The notes under the pieces were generated by a model that searched no databases, had not been told where the DNA came from, and worked only from the letters and a program-made list of their open reading frames with translations. Positions 36,348 to 45,900 of a stretch of DNA of 64,000 nt are shown here, piece after piece. The stretch is from Streptomyces mutabilis (GTDB lineage Bacteria > Actinomycetota > Actinomycetes > Streptomycetales > Streptomycetaceae): positions 401,220 through 465,219 of the forward strand of contig NZ_BMTT01000004.1 in assembly GCF_014649815.1 (NCBI RefSeq), written 5' to 3'. Numbering within the stretch: position 1 is the stretch's first letter; the number at the start of each line of letters is the position of its first letter. Made by a program: the position numbers and the translations under genes.

Positions 36348-36518
36348 GTGAACCATCTCCTTCGCCGCCTGACCCGGCGGGAGGTTGTGCAGAAGTATGA
36401 GGGGGGGTGTTCCCTCCGGCGCCCCGCCTAGCTTGCGGGGCTGATGAGTGCGGGGCACCGGAGGAAGCTGCGTGCAGCCGTCCCGTACGCGCTCACGCGG
36501 CACGGGAGGGAGGACTGC

Positions 36519-37634
36519 TTACTTGAGACCGATCTTGTCGCAGGCGGCCTTGTAGTTGCCGGCGCAGATCTCGTCGAGGGTGTAGAAGCCCTCCTTGATG
36601 ACGGTCTCCTTGATGTTGTCCTTGGTCAGCGAGACGACCGGGACGAGCACCGAGGGGATGCCCTTCGTGGTGGCGCTGTCGGCCTTGTCCTTGGCGATGG
36701 AGTCGAGCGACTTGCCCTGGGCGAGGGCGACGGCCATCTCGCCGGCGACCGCGGCCTCCTGCGGGTAGGACTTGTAGACGCTCATGTACTGCTCACCGGT
36801 GACGATGCGCTGCACGCCCGCGAGTTCGGCGTCCTGGCCGGTGACCGGGATGTTGGCGATGCCGGCGCGCTTGAGGGCGGTGATGATGCCGCCCGCCATG
36901 CCGTCGTTGGCGGAGTAGACGCCGATGATCTTGTCCTTGCCGATGGCGGAGATCGCCGCCTGCATGTTGGCGTTGGCGTTCTCCGGCTTCCACTCCTTGG
37001 TGTCGTACTCGCGGCCGATGTTCACCTTGCCGTCGAGGACGGAGTGGGCGCCCTCCTTGAACTGGGCGGCGTTCGGGTCGGTGGAGGAGCCGTTCATCAT
37101 GACGACCTGGCCGTCCTTGGCCTTGTCGCCCAGCGCCTTCAGCAGCGCCTCGCCCTGGGTCTTGCCGACCGTCACGTTGTCGAACGAGGTGTAGGCGTCG
37201 ATCGGGCCCTCGGCCAGGCGGTCGTAGGCGACGACCGGGATGTCGGCCTGCTCGGCCTTGGTGATGGAGCCGGCGATGGCCTTGGAGTCCACCGCGTCCA
37301 CGATCAGCACGTCGACCTTGTTGGTGATCATCGTGTCGACCTGCTGCGCCTGCAGCGTGGCGTCCTGCTTGGCGTTGGCGTAGACGACCTCGCCCTTGCC
37401 GTTCGTGAGCTCCTTGACCTTCTTCTCGATCAAGGGCTTGTCGAACTTCTCGTAGCGCGCGGTCTGGTTCTCCGGAAGGAGCAGTCCGACCTTGATGGCG
37501 TCGCCCTTCTTGGCGGCCGAGTCGGACGAGTCGTTGTTGTCGCCGGACTCCTTGGCGCTGCCACAGGCGGCGAGCGAGACTGCCATCGCGGTGGTGGCAA
37601 CGGCAACGGCGGCACGACGCATACGCGTGTTCAC
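36519..37634 (-). CDS. xylF: xylose-binding lipoprotein XylF
   Basis: Solute receptor of the importer, 371 residues. Lipoprotein signal with SLAACGSAK (Cys about residue 24), then a periplasmic-binding fold with GDAIKVGLLLPENQTARYEKF, DVLIVDAVDSKAIAGSI, IPVVAYDRLAEGPIDAY and VYSANDGMAGGIITALK, close to XylF. GTG 37634 has GGGAGG 8 bp upstream. A Rok7B7-type site lies 75 bp upstream of the start. Confidence 0.93.
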   Translation of the reverse strand: MNTRMRRAAVAVATTAMAVSLAACGSAKESGDNNDSSDSAAKKGDAIKVGLLLPENQTARYEKFDKPLIEKKVKELTNGKGEVVYANAKQDATLQAQQVDTMITNKVDVLIVDAVDSKAIAGSITKAEQADIPVVAYDRLAEGPIDAYTSFDNVTVGKTQGEALLKALGDKAKDGQVVMMNGSSTDPNAAQFKEGAHSVLDGKVNIGREYDTKEWKPENANANMQAAISAIGKDKIIGVYSANDGMAGGIITALKRAGIANIPVTGQDAELAGVQRIVTGEQYMSVYKSYPQEAAVAGEMAVALAQGKSLDSIAKDKADSATTKGIPSVLVPVVSLTKDNIKETVIKEGFYTLDEICAGNYKAACDKIGLK

Positions 37635-37708
37635 TTCAGAAACCTCCCTGACGAGGCCGCGTCGTTGCGGCCGAGGTGGCTGGAAGTCAACTCGGCCACA
37701 CGTGCGAC

Positions 37709-37721
37709 GTCAAGAAGTAAA
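37709..37721 (-). promoter_or_regulatory. candidate Rok7B7 operator in the xylF promoter
   Basis: On the minus strand the 13-mer TTTACTTCTTGAC fits every position of the Rok7B7 consensus as I remember it (TTKAMKHSTTSAV). It lies between xylF and the rok7B7 gene, overlapping a TTGACG that could be a -35. The rok7B7 gene ends 35 bp further on. Confidence 0.6.
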
Positions 37722-37755
37722 TCCTTAACGAGATGACAACGGTGCCATCCGTGCT

Positions 37756-39012
37756 CTAAGTGAAGGCAGGAGTGGCCACCGGCAGAGCACCGGTCGCACT
37801 TCCATCCAAGAGAGTCGAATCGCCCATCTCGCTGAGCGCGAGGGCGAGCGCCCCGAGCACCTCCGCGCGACCCCCGAGTGCCCCGGAGAATACGGAGAGT
37901 TGACGTGCCGCGCTGGGGATCGCGTAGCGGCCGACGGACTCCCGGATCGGGCCGAGCACCAGCTCACCGGCTTCCGCGAGGTCGCCGCCGAGGACGACGC
38001 GGCTCGGGTTGAGCAGGTTGCAGAGGTTGGCGACGCCGCTGCCGATGTGGCGGCCGACATCGGCGATGACCCGACGGCAGCCCGGATCGCCGTCCCGCGC
38101 GAGCCGTACGACGCCCTCCATCGTGAGGTCGGTGCCGTGGCTCGGCTGGAGCAGCGGAAGCACGTAGCGGGCGGAGGCGAAGGTCTCCAGGCAGCCCCGG
38201 TTCCCGCAGCGGCAGACCGGGCCCGCCTCGTCGAGGGTGATGTGCCCGATCTCGCCGGCCGTGCCGCCGGGGCCACGGTAGATCTTGCCGCTGATCACCA
38301 GGCCGGCGCCGACGCCGCTGGCGACCTTGATGTACGCCAGGTCCCGCACGCCCCGGCCGCTGCCCCAGACCAGCTCGCCGAGGGCCCCGAGGTTGGCGTC
38401 GTTGTCCACGTGCACCGGCACGCCGAGCCGCCCCCGCAGCTCCGCGGCGGGCTTGGTGCCGCCCCAGCCGGGCAGGATGGCGGTCGAGCCCAGCGTCCCG
38501 GACTCGACGTCGATCGGGCCGGGCACGCCGAGGCCCACACCGGCGATCTTGGAGCGGTCCACGCCGGTCGCCTCGATCAGCCGGCTGACCAGCTGCTCCG
38601 CCCGGTCGAAGCCCTGCGCGGCGGAGGCGTCGACGTCCAGCGGCTCGGACTCCTCGGCGAGCACCTGGTGGGCGAGGTTCCCCACCGCGACGCGCAGGTG
38701 CGTGTGCCCGAAGTCCACGCCGATGACGATGCCGGCGTCCCCGCTCAGGGAGACGCTGCGGGCCCGTCTGCCACCGGCCGAGGTGGGCGTGACCTCGACC
38801 GTTCCACCGTCCTTCAGCTCGCGGACGATGTTCGAGACGGTCGCCGCGGACAGGCCCGTCGTCCTCGCGATCTCCGCCTGCGTGAGCGACCCGGCGAGCC
38901 GTACCGCTCGTACGACCCGCTCCAGGTTGGCTCGGTGCAGCGACGACTGCGACCCGGGAGTCTCCACGACGACCTCCTGCGCGAGGGGCCGCTTCGATGA
39001 GGCCCCTTCCAT
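37756..39012 (-). CDS. rok7B7: ROK-family transcriptional regulator Rok7B7 (xylose operon regulator)
   Basis: Regulator of 418 residues. An N-terminal winged HTH (about 25-85, LTQAEIARTTGLSAATVSNI) is followed by a ROK sugar-kinase-like domain with GVDFGHTHLRVAVGNL, PGPIDVESGTL, VDNDANLGALGE and the zinc motif CRCGNRGCLE. In S. coelicolor this protein controls xylFGH, links to catabolite repression and lies next to ngcEFG, exactly as here. ATG 39012 is preferred over TTG 39018; no ribosome binding site is clear. Confidence 0.9.
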   Translation of the reverse strand: MEGASSKRPLAQEVVVETPGSQSSLHRANLERVVRAVRLAGSLTQAEIARTTGLSAATVSNIVRELKDGGTVEVTPTSAGGRRARSVSLSGDAGIVIGVDFGHTHLRVAVGNLAHQVLAEESEPLDVDASAAQGFDRAEQLVSRLIEATGVDRSKIAGVGLGVPGPIDVESGTLGSTAILPGWGGTKPAAELRGRLGVPVHVDNDANLGALGELVWGSGRGVRDLAYIKVASGVGAGLVISGKIYRGPGGTAGEIGHITLDEAGPVCRCGNRGCLETFASARYVLPLLQPSHGTDLTMEGVVRLARDGDPGCRRVIADVGRHIGSGVANLCNLLNPSRVVLGGDLAEAGELVLGPIRESVGRYAIPSAARQLSVFSGALGGRAEVLGALALALSEMGDSTLLDGSATGALPVATPAFT

Positions 39013-39108
39013 GTCCAACTAGTGAACTCTAAGCTGAGCCGTTCGGGTCGCCTCCCGTCAAGAGGTTGAACCGCATCCGGGTGTCCGGCGCACACAACCG
39101 CACACACG

Positions 39109-39148
39109 CGCGCATGCCGCCCCCGTGGGTACGGGAGCGGCATGCGCG
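39109..39148 (-). terminator. terminator hairpin after ngcG
   Basis: A 12-bp stem (CGCGCATGCCGC at 39109-39120 with 39137-39148) continues, after a single mismatch, into a CCCGT/ACGGG stem with a GGGT loop. It lies 14 bp past the ngcG stop and insulates the importer operon from rok7B7. Confidence 0.8.
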
Positions 39149-39162
39149 GGCGGGCGGGAGCG

Positions 39163-40086
39163 CTACTTCAGCGCGCCCGCCGTGAGCCCCTGGACCACCT
39201 GGCGCTGGAAGACGATGTACGCGGCCAGCACCGGCAGCATCGCCATCACCAGGCCCGCGAACAGGCCCGACCAGTCGCCCTTGTACCCCTGACTGACCGC
39301 CAGCTGCACCAGGCCCTGGGTGAGGACGTGCTTGTCCGGGTCGGTGTTCAGCACGGTCGGCAGCATGTACTGGTTCCACTGCCCCAGGAAGTTGAAGATT
39401 CCCACACTGATCAGGCCCGGTTTGGCCATGGGCAGCATGACCTGGAAGAACGTCCGGGTGTGCGAGGCCCCGTCCACGAACGCCGCTTCCGCCACCGAAC
39501 TCGGCAGTGTTCTGAAGAAGGCGGTCAGGAAGAACACCGTGAAGGGGAGCGAATAGGCGATGTAGACCAGGATCAGGCCGTGGATGGTGTTCAGCAGCCC
39601 CATGTTGTCCACCACGTAGAACAACGGGACGAGTGCGAGCATGATCGGGAAACTCATGCCGCCGATGAACAAGTAATAGATGAAGCGGTTGCCCGGAAAA
39701 TCGAACCGGGCCAGCACATAGGCCGCCATGGAACCCAGCACGAGGGTGCCGATGAGCGAACCGCCCACCACCAGGACGGTATTGAGGAAGTAGTCGCTCA
39801 TGTGGGCCTGGGACCAGGCCCGCGACCAGTTGTCGAAATTCAGTTTGTCGGGCAGCGACCAGGGTGAGCGGAAGATGGAGGCGTCGTCCTTGAAGGACGT
39901 CATCACCGCCCACACCAGCGGCAGGCTGACCATGATCGCCCAGATGACGAGGACGCCGTGGGAGAAGACGTTGAGGGTGGTGCCCTCCTTCTTCCCCTTC
40001 TCGAGTCCGCCGGGGGACGCCTCGGCCTTGTGGACGGGCGTGCCGGACTCGGCCGGCACGGGGGCGGGGGTCTCGGTCGTCTTCAT
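39163..40086 (-). CDS. ngcG: sugar ABC permease, NgcG type
   Basis: MalG-like CUT1 permease of 307 residues with six helices. The cytoplasmic coupling EAA motif EAAFVDGASHTRTFFQVMLP is intact. A hydrophilic N-terminus of about 35 residues precedes helix 1. ATG 40086 lies 5 bp after the ngcF stop. The operon order (binding protein, two permeases, no ATPase) matches Streptomyces CUT1 importers served by the shared ATPase MsiK. Confidence 0.88.
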   Translation of the reverse strand: MKTTETPAPVPAESGTPVHKAEASPGGLEKGKKEGTTLNVFSHGVLVIWAIMVSLPLVWAVMTSFKDDASIFRSPWSLPDKLNFDNWSRAWSQAHMSDYFLNTVLVVGGSLIGTLVLGSMAAYVLARFDFPGNRFIYYLFIGGMSFPIMLALVPLFYVVDNMGLLNTIHGLILVYIAYSLPFTVFFLTAFFRTLPSSVAEAAFVDGASHTRTFFQVMLPMAKPGLISVGIFNFLGQWNQYMLPTVLNTDPDKHVLTQGLVQLAVSQGYKGDWSGLFAGLVMAMLPVLAAYIVFQRQVVQGLTAGALK

Positions 40087-40091
40087 GTGAA

Positions 40092-41018
40092 TCAGTACTC
40101 CAGCCGCTCGCGCCGGCCCAGCTTCATCACGAGGGCCGCGAAGGCCAGCGTGACCACGAGCAGGGCGACGCCGATGGTGGTGGCGTAGGCGGCCTGACCG
40201 TCCCGGAACGCCTTCTGGTACACGTACAGGACCATCACGGTGGTCGAGTAGTCGGGTCCGCCGGGTCCGGTCGTCATGATCTGCACGACCGCGAAGGACT
40301 CGGCGCCCAGGGCGAGGATGCCCATGTAGACCCAGCCGGACTGCACGGTGTCCCACAGCAGCGGCAGGGTGACCTTGAAGAAGGTGGTGAAGCGGCTCGC
40401 CCCGTCCAGCAGCGCGGCCTCGTACAGCTCCGCCGGGATGGAGGCCATGCCGGCGGAGAAGAGGACCACGAAGAAGCCGACCGTCGACCAGACGAGCACC
40501 GCCATCACGCACCACAGCGCGATGTCCGGGTCACCGAGCCACAGGGGCTGGAGGGAGTCCAGACCGACGCCGCGCAGCAGGGAGTTGATGGCGCCGCTGT
40601 CCGGGTTGTACGCGAACTGGAACAGCAGGGCGACGATGGCGATGGACAGCACCTGCGGGAAAAAGTAGACGATCTTGTAGAGGCCCGAGCCGCGGACGCC
40701 CGTGATCACCGGACCTCCCTTCCGCTTCCGCCCGCCCACGTTGATCATGAAGGAGAAGAAGAGTGCGAGGCCCAGGGTGACCAGCGGCACCAGCAGGGCG
40801 AACAGCACGCTGTGCCACAGCGACTTCCAGAAGATGTCGTCGTCGAGCATCCGCGAGTAGTTGTCGAAGCCGACCATCGAGAACTCGGGACTCAGGCCGG
40901 TCCAGTCCGTGAACGAGTAGTAGATGGACTGGACGAACGGCCAGATGACGAAGAGCGCGTACAGCCCCAGGGGAACCGCCAGGAACCCCACGATGAACCG
41001 GTACTTGCCGTGCTGCAT
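40092..41018 (-). CDS. ngcF: sugar ABC permease, NgcF type
   Basis: MalF-like CUT1 permease of 308 residues with six helices, including FIVGFLAVPLGLYALFVIWP, and the EAA loop YEAALLDGASRFTTFFKVTLP. ATG 41018 is favoured over TTG 41024. It lies 82 bp after ngcE and 5 bp before ngcG. It pairs with NgcG to form the channel. Confidence 0.88.
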   Translation of the reverse strand: MQHGKYRFIVGFLAVPLGLYALFVIWPFVQSIYYSFTDWTGLSPEFSMVGFDNYSRMLDDDIFWKSLWHSVLFALLVPLVTLGLALFFSFMINVGGRKRKGGPVITGVRGSGLYKIVYFFPQVLSIAIVALLFQFAYNPDSGAINSLLRGVGLDSLQPLWLGDPDIALWCVMAVLVWSTVGFFVVLFSAGMASIPAELYEAALLDGASRFTTFFKVTLPLLWDTVQSGWVYMGILALGAESFAVVQIMTTGPGGPDYSTTVMVLYVYQKAFRDGQAAYATTIGVALLVVTLAFAALVMKLGRRERLEY

Positions 41019-41100
41019 TACCAACGACCCCGATCTGCGCGCGGGTGCCGCCAGGGCCCGTCCGGCGCGACGGCGCGGGACAGGCCCTGGTGGCGCGTCC

Positions 41101-42549
41101 TCACTGGTGCTTGTAGTGCTTGATCGACGAGTCCTTGGCGGCCTCGTCGGCGTAGCCCTGGATCTTCTTGATGGTCTCGGCCGGGGTGAGGCGGCCGGCC
41201 ATCATCTCGCCCAGACAGGAGACGCCGATCTTCTCCTTCTGGAGCTGCACGTACCAGTCCTGCATGCGCGGGTTCACCACGTTGTCGCCGGCCAGCTCCA
41301 GCGCCGCGACGCCGGCCTTGAGGCCCGGGGTGAGTTCGATGCCGTCGGTGCCGCCGTTGTAGGCGCTCAGCGACTTCACCTTGCTGGTGAAGTTCTTCGA
41401 CGAGGCCTCGCTCAGCATGATGCGCAGCTGCTCCATGCCGCCCGCGCCGTTGGCCGCCTTGACCGGGACGATGAAAGGCTCGCCGCCGGAGGCCCATATG
41501 GTGCCGAAGGGCATCTTGTCGTTGTCGTCGATGCCGGGCGGGGCGGAGACGGTGAGCCCGAAGTCCGCGGGGATGACCTTGGCCGATTCGTTCTCCACCC
41601 AGGATCCGTTGGGGAGGAAGAGGGCGTCGCCCTTGGCCCAGGCGGTCTGCGACTGGATGTGGTCCAGGCCCGGCGTGCCCTTGAGGATGTAGCCCTTCTT
41701 GTAGAGCTCGTACCAGGCCTCGAAGACCGTCTTGACGGCCGGGTGCTTCCAGGCGTTCGGCTCCAGGTTGTCGATGGCCTTCAGCACCTCGGCGCCGCCG
41801 ACCTTGGCGATCATCGGGGACATCGAGAAGGGGATGTAGTACGGGTACTTGCCGGCGTACGTCCAGCCGGCCATGCCCTTCTTCTTGGCCTTCTCGCAGA
41901 CCGCGAGCATCTCGTCCCAGGTCTGGGGGTATTCCGCGTCGAGCGAGTCGAGGGCCTTCTGCGAGTACCAGTTGCCGTAGACCGTGTAGGCGTAGTACAG
42001 GATCCATACCGGGTCGCCGTCGAACTGGCCCATCTCCACGATGCCCGGCCGCAGCGTGTCGCGGACCTTCTTGTTCGGGTCGTCGTAGGAGGGGGCGTCC
42101 AGCAGCGGCGTGAGGTCGGCGAGCTGCTTCTTGCCGACCAGGACGCCCATGTCCATCTGCTCGGCACCGGAGTTGTCGACCAGGTCCGGCGGGTTGCCGC
42201 CGTTGAAGCGCGGCTGCAGGGTGGACTGGATCTTCTGGGTGGCGGAGAACTTCACCTTCGCCTTCGGGAAGGCCTTTTCGTACAGCTCCACGGCGTCCTC
42301 GGCGTACTCCTTGCCGAAGCCCCCGTCGAAGAGGACGAACTCCATCCCGGCGCTCTCGTTGACCGCGAGCGGGTTCTCAGCGGTCTTCTCGCCCGCCTCG
42401 GCCTTCTCCTGGTCGTCCCCGCCGCCGCTCGCGCAGGCGGAAAGGAAGCTCATGGTCGGTACGGAGATCAGGCCGAGCGCGGCGGACCGCTTGATCAGAT
42501 CGCGGCGGCCGACGCCCTTGCCGTCGTTCTCGGCGGAAGTGGATCCCAT
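41101..42549 (-). CDS. ngcE: chitobiose/N-acetylglucosamine-binding lipoprotein, NgcE type
   Basis: Extracellular solute-binding protein of 482 residues. The signal combines a twin-arginine-like GRRDLIKRSAALGL with a lipobox-like LSACASG, so it may be a Tat-exported lipoprotein. The mature domain has the CUT1 binding-protein features FVLFDGGFGKEYAEDAVELY and GGNPPDLVDNSG. Position beside rok7B7 and the GH92 gene matches S. coelicolor ngcE, whose product binds N,N'-diacetylchitobiose as I recall. ATG 42549 has GAGG about 8 bp upstream. Confidence 0.86.
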   Translation of the reverse strand: MGSTSAENDGKGVGRRDLIKRSAALGLISVPTMSFLSACASGGGDDQEKAEAGEKTAENPLAVNESAGMEFVLFDGGFGKEYAEDAVELYEKAFPKAKVKFSATQKIQSTLQPRFNGGNPPDLVDNSGAEQMDMGVLVGKKQLADLTPLLDAPSYDDPNKKVRDTLRPGIVEMGQFDGDPVWILYYAYTVYGNWYSQKALDSLDAEYPQTWDEMLAVCEKAKKKGMAGWTYAGKYPYYIPFSMSPMIAKVGGAEVLKAIDNLEPNAWKHPAVKTVFEAWYELYKKGYILKGTPGLDHIQSQTAWAKGDALFLPNGSWVENESAKVIPADFGLTVSAPPGIDDNDKMPFGTIWASGGEPFIVPVKAANGAGGMEQLRIMLSEASSKNFTSKVKSLSAYNGGTDGIELTPGLKAGVAALELAGDNVVNPRMQDWYVQLQKEKIGVSCLGEMMAGRLTPAETIKKIQGYADEAAKDSSIKHYKHQ

Positions 42550-42987
42550 GCTCAAGTCCTCGCCTTCTCCAGGACTCAGGCGGTGAACCGGATCCTCCCC
42601 GGCACCGCGATCGGGTCACGCTGGGTCGTGCAGGAAGTGCGGGTGATGCTGGGTGACGCTGTCGGGACACTGCTGTGCGGACACTGCTGTTCGGGCGCTT
42701 GGGCGGTCCCTTTTCGCGGTTCCCCCCTGAACCCCCGATGGCCGACAGGTATAGTCCACTTCCCGCCGGCTGAGCAAGATCGAATGCAAGGTTGACGGTA
42801 CGTCTTTTCCGAGTTGAGACCTCCCGGAAATACGAGCGGCCTGTGCGCCGCTTGCCGGAAGAATCCCTGGCATAAGCCCCGAACGCCACATCCAACACCC
42901 TTGACATCACTTGCCACTTGACCCCTACTGGTCCTTGCGCAGTTGAGTTGACAACGTTGTCCCCAGCGCAGGGAGGGTGGCCAGGGC
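42550..42987. promoter_or_regulatory. divergent promoter region of ngcEFG and the GH92 mannosidase gene
   Basis: A 438-bp non-coding stretch. Near the GH92 side it holds TTGACAACGTTGTC. The 12-bp perfect palindrome GACAACGTTGTC (42950-42961) resembles LacI-family operators and lies 26 bp before the GH92 start. Near the ngcE side, GGACACTGCTGT occurs twice in tandem (42665-42676 and 42679-42690, 14-bp period). A single half-site ACTGGTCC (42926-42933) recalls one arm of a DasR element, but no full palindrome is present. Confidence 0.6.
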
Positions 42988-45900
42988 ATGCAGTACAGAG
43001 TTCGGCACAGATGGGGCCCGGCGGTCGTGTTGACGACCGCCTTCGCCGTGGCGGCGGGTTCGCAGGGGGCGGCGGTCGCGCTGCCCGCCGCGCCCGCGAA
43101 GACCGACCGGGAGTTCGCGTCCTCGTTCGAGGCGGACGACCCGGCTCCGGACTGGCTCGACACCGTCGACACGGGCAAGGACGGGAAGAAGCGGTCCTCG
43201 GGCGTCGACGGCGGCTACAGCACCGGCATACCCGGCAACGTCACCGAACACGTCACCGGGGTGCGGGCCAGCGGCGAGAACGCGGGCGCCGGCGAGGTGA
43301 AGGAGAACCTCGCCGACAACGAGCCGACGACCAAGTGGCTGACCTTCGCGCCGACCGGCTGGGTCGAGTTCGACCTGGACGCGCCGGCGAAGATCGTCAA
43401 GTACGCGCTCACCTCCGCGAACGACCACCCCGAACGCGACCCCCGGGACTGGACGTTGAAGGGCTCGGCGGACGGCGAGACCTGGCGGACGCTGGACACC
43501 CGCTCCGGGGAGACCTTCGACGAGCCGTTCCGGACGAAGACGTACGACCTCGCCGAGGCCGCCGAGTTCCAGCACTTCCGGCTGGAGTTCACCAAGAACA
43601 ACGGGGCGGGCGACGCGCTCCAGCTCGGCGACGTCCAGTTCTCCACCGGCGACACCGAAACGCCCGTCCCCGAGGACATGCTCTCCTTCGTCGACGAGGG
43701 CCCGACGGGCTCGCCCACCGCGAAGGCGGGCGCCGGCTTCACCGGCACGCACGCGCTGCGCTACGCGGGCCGGCACACCGCGGACGGCCGGGCCTACTCG
43801 TACAACAAGGTCTTCGACGTCAACGTGAAGGTCGACCGGCGCACCGAGCTGTCGTACAAGATCTTCCCGTCGATGGCGGACCGCGACCTCGACTACGACG
43901 CCACGAACGTCTCCGTCGACCTCGCCTTCACCGACGGCACCTACCTGAGCGACCTCAAGGCCACCGACCAGCACGGGTTCCCGCTGACGCCGCGCGGTCA
44001 GGGCGACGCCGAGGTGCTGTACGTCAACCAGTGGAACAGCGTGAGGTCCGGGATCGGGTCGGTCGCGGCCGGCAAGACCGTCGACCGGATCCTGGTGGCG
44101 TACGACTCCCCCAAGGGCCCGGCGAAGTTCCGGGGCTGGCTGGACGACATCGAGATCGAGCGGGCGAAGCCCGAACGGCCCGAGGCCCACCTGTCCGACT
44201 ACGCGGTCACCACCCGCGGCACCAACTCCAGCGGCAGCTTCTCGCGCGGCAACAACTTCCCCGCGACCGCCGTGCCGCACGGTTTCAACTTCTGGACCCC
44301 GGTGACCAACGCCGGTTCGCTCAGCTGGATCTACGAGTACGCGCGCGGCAACAACGACGACAACCTGACCACCCTGCAGGCGTTCGCCGCGAGCCACGAG
44401 CCGAGCCCGTGGATGGGCGACCGGCAGACCTTCCAGGTGATGCCGTCCGCAGCCTCCGGCACGCCGGACACCGGCCGCGAGGAGCGCGAGCTGGCCTTCC
44501 GGCACGAGAACGAGACCGCCCGGCCGTACTACTACGGGGTGCGGTTCGAGAACGGCCTGAAGGCCGAGATGGCGCCGACCGACCACGCGGCGATGATGCG
44601 CTTCACCTACCCCGGTGACGACGCGAGCGTCATCTTCGACAACGTCGAGGACAACGCCGGCCTGACCCTGGACAAGGAGAACGGCACCTTCTCCGGCTAC
44701 TCGGATGTCAAGTCCGGCGGCTCCGCGGGCGCCACCCGCCTCTTCGTCCACGGCGAGTTCGACAGCAAGGTGACCGGCGGCGACTCCAGCGGCGTCAAGG
44801 GCCACCTGCGCTTCGACGCGGGCCGGGACCGCACCGTGACGCTGCGCATCGCGACCTCCCTGATCAGCGTGGACCAGGCGAAGGACAACCTGCGCCAGGA
44901 GATTCCGGAGCGCGCCTCCTTCGACGAGGTCAAGCGCGACGCCCGGAAGCAGTGGGACCGGATCCTCGGCAAGGTCGAGGTGGAGGGCGCCACGCGGGAC
45001 CAGCTGACGACCCTGTACTCCAGCCTGTACCGGCTCTACCTGTACCCGAACGCGGGCCACGAGAAGGTCGACGGGAAGTACAAGTACGCCTCCCCCTTCT
45101 CGAAGGCGGTCGGGGAGAACACCCCGACGGAGACCGGGGCCAAGGTCGTGGACGGCAAGGTGTACGTCAACAACGGCTTCTGGGACACCTACCGGACCAC
45201 GTGGCCCGCGTACTCCTTCCTGACCCCGACCAAGGCCGGTGAGCTGGTCGACGGCTTCGTGCAGCACTACAAGGACGGCGGCTGGACCTCCCGCTGGTCC
45301 TCCCCGGGTTACGCGGACCTGATGACCGGAACCTCCTCGGACGTCGCGTTCGCCGACGCGTACGTCAAGGGCGTCGACGACTTCGACGTGAAGTCGGCGT
45401 ACGACGCGGCCGTCAAGAACGCCACCACCGTGCCCCCGTCCTCGGGCGTGGGCCGCAAGGGCATGGAGACCTCGCCGTTCCTCGGCTACACGAGCACGGC
45501 GACGCACGAGGGCATGTCGTGGGCGCTGGAGGGCTACCTCAACGACTACGGCATCGCGAAGATGGGCGAGAAGCTCTACGAGGAGACCGGCGAGAAGCGG
45601 TACCAGGAGGAGTCGGCGTACTTCCTCGACCGCGCCCGGGACTACGTCAACATGTTCGACGCGAAGGCCGGCTTCTTCCAGGGCAAGGACCTCGCGGGCA
45701 ACTGGCGCGTGGACTCCGAGAAGTACGACCCGCGCGTGTGGGGCCACGACTACACGGAGACCAACGGCTGGGGCTACGCGTTCACCGCCCCGCAGGACAG
45801 CCGCGGACTCGCCAACCTGTACGGCGGCCGCAAGGGCCTCGCTGACAAGCTCGACGAGTACCTCTCCACCCCGGAGACGGCGTCCCCTGAGTTCAAGGGC

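Noticed and set aside
42926-42933. ACTGGTCC as a DasR (dre) site near ngcE
   Set aside because: Only one half-site is present; the full 16-bp palindrome expected of a dre is not found.
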